Assembly (NCBI GenBank): GCA_963277665.1
Contig: OY728136.1
Location: 802,057,123 to 802,121,122, forward strand
Direction of reading: 5' to 3'
Origin: Viscum album
Lineage: Eukaryota; Streptophyta; Magnoliopsida; Santalales; Viscaceae
DNA length: 64,000 nucleotides
The notes beneath the pieces were generated by a model that was given only the letters and a program-made list of their open reading frames with translations, was not told the DNA's origin and did no database searches. Positions 60,730-64,000 of this stretch are shown in pieces. Position numbers and translations under genes: made by a program. Each line of letters opens with the position of its first letter. The stretch's first letter is position 1.

Positions 60730-60947
60730 GAAGTCCCATTGAAAGAAGGTGGACATTGCCTCATGAAAGACTAAATAGAATATTGTTCCCTTCTCTGCTC
60801 ATTTGGATGTCCAGAATGATTCATAGCTTCTGTAAGTATATCAATAAGATTTTTCACTCCATCTACCATAACATTGGTTTGTTTAAGGGGAAAATAATTG
60901 CATTTCCCATTACATTGATCAATACAGTTCCTTCGGGTTCCAGCCAT
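60730..60947 (-). pseudogene. Element C gag, N-terminal part
   Basis: The ATG at 60947 minus gives MAGTRRNCIDQCNGKCNYF, then NVMVDGVKNLIDILTEAMNH, a stop, and the start of the capsid domain (RQCPPSFNG) at the Copia junction. It continues at 51974 and below. The MAG start and the following hydrophobic helix parallel element D (26968 onward). Confidence 0.75.
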
Positions 60948-61194
60948 CGTCTGAAACCCAAAAGGAATAGTGTGAGAGGCAAACATCATGCTAGGGAAAA
61001 CAACATAATAAATGAGGAATACCATCAATATCTAAAAATCTTAGTTTTAATTCTAATATCTTCACCGTAATTATAGTACTATAACCTATAATTATACTTC
61101 ACGTTAGGGACATCCCTAGACATACCGTAGAAATATCTCCAGGGATCTCACTAAAGTTCTCACATCCTAGTTTCCAAAGGATGACTAAACCTTT
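60948..61194 (-). other. Element C leader
   Basis: About 250 bp between primer site and gag. TTTCCAAAGGATGACTAAAC near 61180 matches 19612-19632 before element B's primer site. No gene is seen. Confidence 0.5.
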
Positions 61195-61206
61195 CCTCTG
61201 ATACCA
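61195..61206 (-). other. Element C primer binding site
   Basis: The plus strand reads CCTCTGATACCA, so the element strand reads TGGTATCAGAGG, two bases from the LTR that ends in TATA on that strand. Confidence 0.9.
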
Positions 61207-61208
61207 AC

Positions 61209-64000
61209 TATAGAGACCCCAATATTAACGTACATGGAAATTATAATACTTTTTTATAATACTTAATACATAACAAAAACCAACACTCAAGGACAGTAAT
61301 AGATTATTGTCTTTGGTAACTCGGAACATAATCATCTAATCATGTTAAAAGATCTTCAACATCTCCCATAAAGATCTTCCCCTTTTGTTTTCATACATAA
61401 AACCATTCCTTATATCCTGGGGAAAAGAAAACATATAAAGGGTGAGGTCAAATGATTAGTATGGGTAATCATGGAGAAAATAAAACAAACCATATACATT
61501 TGAAATTCAAAACAAAAACATAATGTTTAAACATCAAAATATTGTGAAATGAAATAAAACATGGTAGTACGTAAGGCATAGATAATAATGGAACATTAAT
61601 CATGATAAAATAGGATGGGAGTAAAAACTTTAATTGTGGAAAACCATTAAGCACATGATAGTATTTCCATAGTATCCAAGGAATTGCTGCCAAGACCATC
61701 TTACTGGACAAAGTCCCTTACTGAATCGAGTTCACTCCTCGTTCCAGTCAGGTATCACTGAACTAGATTAACTTGTCATTCTAGACATGTATATCTCATG
61801 AGATATAAATATTTACCCAATTCATTGGAGGGAGATACAAGTCACACTTATCTCATAATGAAATCATTCTTACTTTTTCCACAAAATAAACATAAATCAT
61901 TCATCATATCCCATAGAATAAAATGGATTTCATAAACATCGTCCCATCATAACGTAATCCATATAAAACAAATGGATATCATTTCATCATAAAAAGAATC
62001 AAACCATGTTATTACAAGAGTCATTATACTTGAAACATAATCATACAAAATAATGTCATCTTAGATAAAAATAGTTTTGGAAAAACACGTGAAATGGATT
62101 CTTGAGGAAAATATCCTTTATTCATTGAAATCATTTTCTTATCAAAAATGCCATTAAATTTTAAAAGAAAAGGATTTTTTTTAATATAATCATGAAATCT
62201 TATAGAGTAATCTTCATAAAAATTAGGCATTGTGAAACCATAAAAATCGGTTCGTGTCGTATAAGTTAAAAAAATTCCTCTCATACTTTTGGCGAAAAGG
62301 TCAAAAAGTACATCATATGGTAAACAAAAAAATGATTCCTTACATAACTTGTAGTAAAAGTAAAAAATGGGTAAAAAGGACTTTAAAGATACATGAAACC
62401 ATTTTTATAAAATAGGGACAAGGATGATAAATTTTACCCCATTAAATACTTATGAATAAACAATCTCAGATAAAAACAATATTGGAAAATTTATTCCTTA
62501 CCTTATGTCTGATATGCTTCATATGTATCTGAAGCTCCTGTATAATGATTTAAATAATTTAATTCAATTATTACAGAATCATATTCATTGTTATTTTATA
62601 TTATACGGTTCACTTATAACTTTATATTACCCGTTCTTTTGTAAATTCCATGTAAAAGTAGTGTTTTGGGTAAAATTGTTTCCTTTATCGTACGTGTTTC
62701 GATTTTTTTGTTCTTGATATTATTACACATATACTAATTTACATAATTCCAGAATGTAGAACATTATTTATATATAATATTTATTCAGTATGAAAATATA
62801 TATGATATATCGATTAATGGAATGAAATACACCGTTCATGGAGACGGTAGGTTGTACGTATGCATGAACGCTGTTTTCGTTTCCTTATTGAATTGAATGG
62901 AATTAATTAAATGAAGTATATATGTACATAAGTCTAGTATCCTTATTATGTTATATATTTCATTATTATTTATTATATATATACTTTATAATCATTATTG
63001 AATGGTTAATCATGGAAAATATATCTCATCGCGTTCGTAGAGACGGTATTTCGTATGTATGCAGGCGCAGTGATTTCGTTTTCCGTAGGATGGATAGAAG
63101 GTGAAATGGGTTTGTTTAATATTTATAATATAATATCAATATATTATTTAAACTTATTGTATAACTTTACAATGAAAAAACAAAATTAGAGGAAGTTGAA
63201 GAATAAATAAACTTGAAAGAATCGGTAGAAGATATTACTTCTTCTTCGACACACCTCCTTTAAGATTCCTCTTAAGGGACTTGAGATGGTATTTTGAGAA
63301 GACCAGAACCTCAAGAATGATTCTAGGTATGTGGAGAAGAGAAATGGTCAGATTTTTTCCAATCATAAAGGCACAAGGTGTTGTGAAGTGGAGAGGTAGG
63401 TGGTGCCCTTTGATAAGGGAGGAGAGGGGCACCTTTGGAAACCTCAAAAATATTAATTTATAATAAATTAAACCCCAAATTAAAACCACCAAAAATGAAT
63501 CATATTCAAATATAAGATGATATAGGGTTGAAATATCATCAAAAAATAAAATTTATACTTTTTGGAAATTTATATTAAATCTTATCAACCTGATTTATCC
63601 ATATTTAATTTATTTAATCTTATTTGTGTTAATAAGATTATAAATTTTAAATTGTTATAAATAATTAATTATGTGTTGTGAGTTGTCCATAATTGGACAT
63701 TTACAGACATTGTCGAACATATAATTTTTTTTTTAATTTTTAAATATTTTTTGTGATTTTTAAACAATTTTATGTTATGTTGTTTTTATAAAATAACAAT
63801 AGTGTCAATTTTGACACTATTCATTTATTTGAATTTAAATAAAATACACACGGAAGATATGTTTGAAAAAAAATATTTAATAAATTATTAACATGTCATA
63901 TTTATCTAAGAAATTCATGGGAAATCTTAAATGGTTCATACAATATTTATATTAATGTTTTTAAAACCATTTATTTGATATTTCAACCAATAAAATAATT
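61209..64000 (-). repeat. Element C 5' LTR, right edge missing
   Basis: Starts TATAGAGACCCC and aligns with 45715 onward. It contains the perfect hairpin 62833-62870 and its second copy near 63027. About 2.8 of an expected ~4.0 kb is in the window. Confidence 0.9.

Noticed and set aside
1..64000. Species identification
   Set aside because: Repeat families point to a large plant genome, but no single-copy or organelle sequence allows a name.

Overview
The window looks like plant nuclear intergenic DNA built almost entirely from nested, decayed retrotransposons. It is strongly AT-rich. I could not support any host gene, tRNA or rRNA gene, or CRISPR array. The plant assignment rests on plant-type Ty3/Gypsy chromovirus domains, initiator-tRNA-Met primer sites, a Ty1/Copia element whose RT-RNase H looks like the plant SIRE/Maximus group, a plant-type LINE RNase H domain and a tRNA-derived SINE. 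The quantity of repeats suggests a large genome. I cannot name the species.

Layout. Element B (minus strand, ~4.0-kb LTRs) is the oldest large frame. Its 3' LTR fills 1-2913 and runs off the left edge. Its decayed gag-pol lies at 2914-3256 and 13257-19651. Its 5' LTR lies at 19652-21954 and 33862-35551. Three things sit inside B: element A (3257-13256, minus, a ~10-kb Tekay/Del-like chromovirus) in the integrase end of pol; a LINE remnant (about 14450-16080, plus); and element D (21955-33856, plus) in the 5' LTR. D is nearly intact structurally. It has two ~4.8-kb LTRs, the 5-bp target duplication AATAT, a primer site and a polypurine tract. Its internal region is only 2.29 kb and holds a zinc-knuckle gag remnant, an antisense SINE and no pol.

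To the right, 35552-37423 holds a plus-strand reverse transcriptase relic. It is cut by element E (37424-45714, minus, ~2.84-kb 3' LTR, dead gag-pol). The 5' LTR of E is cut by element C (from 45715, minus, beyond the right edge). C is a pol-less relative of B and D with 4.0-kb LTRs and the same antisense SINE. A complete-looking Copia element (51975-60729, minus, two 1593-bp LTRs) splits the gag of C.

Nothing here looks able to encode a full replication machinery. RT active sites are mutated in B, A, E and the Copia, and C and D have no pol. The most interesting signals are: (i) the B/C/D lineage, in which pol was lost while LTRs are 4-4.8 kb and a SINE became a fixed antisense part of the internal region; (ii) the Copia element, whose first ORF is a long coiled-coil protein with three zinc knuckles, with no recognisable capsid, protease or integrase domain; and (iii) structured motifs inside the LTRs: conserved hairpins, ~200-bp modules carrying a tRNA-Asp-like primer motif, and clusters of the palindrome TTCGCGAA.
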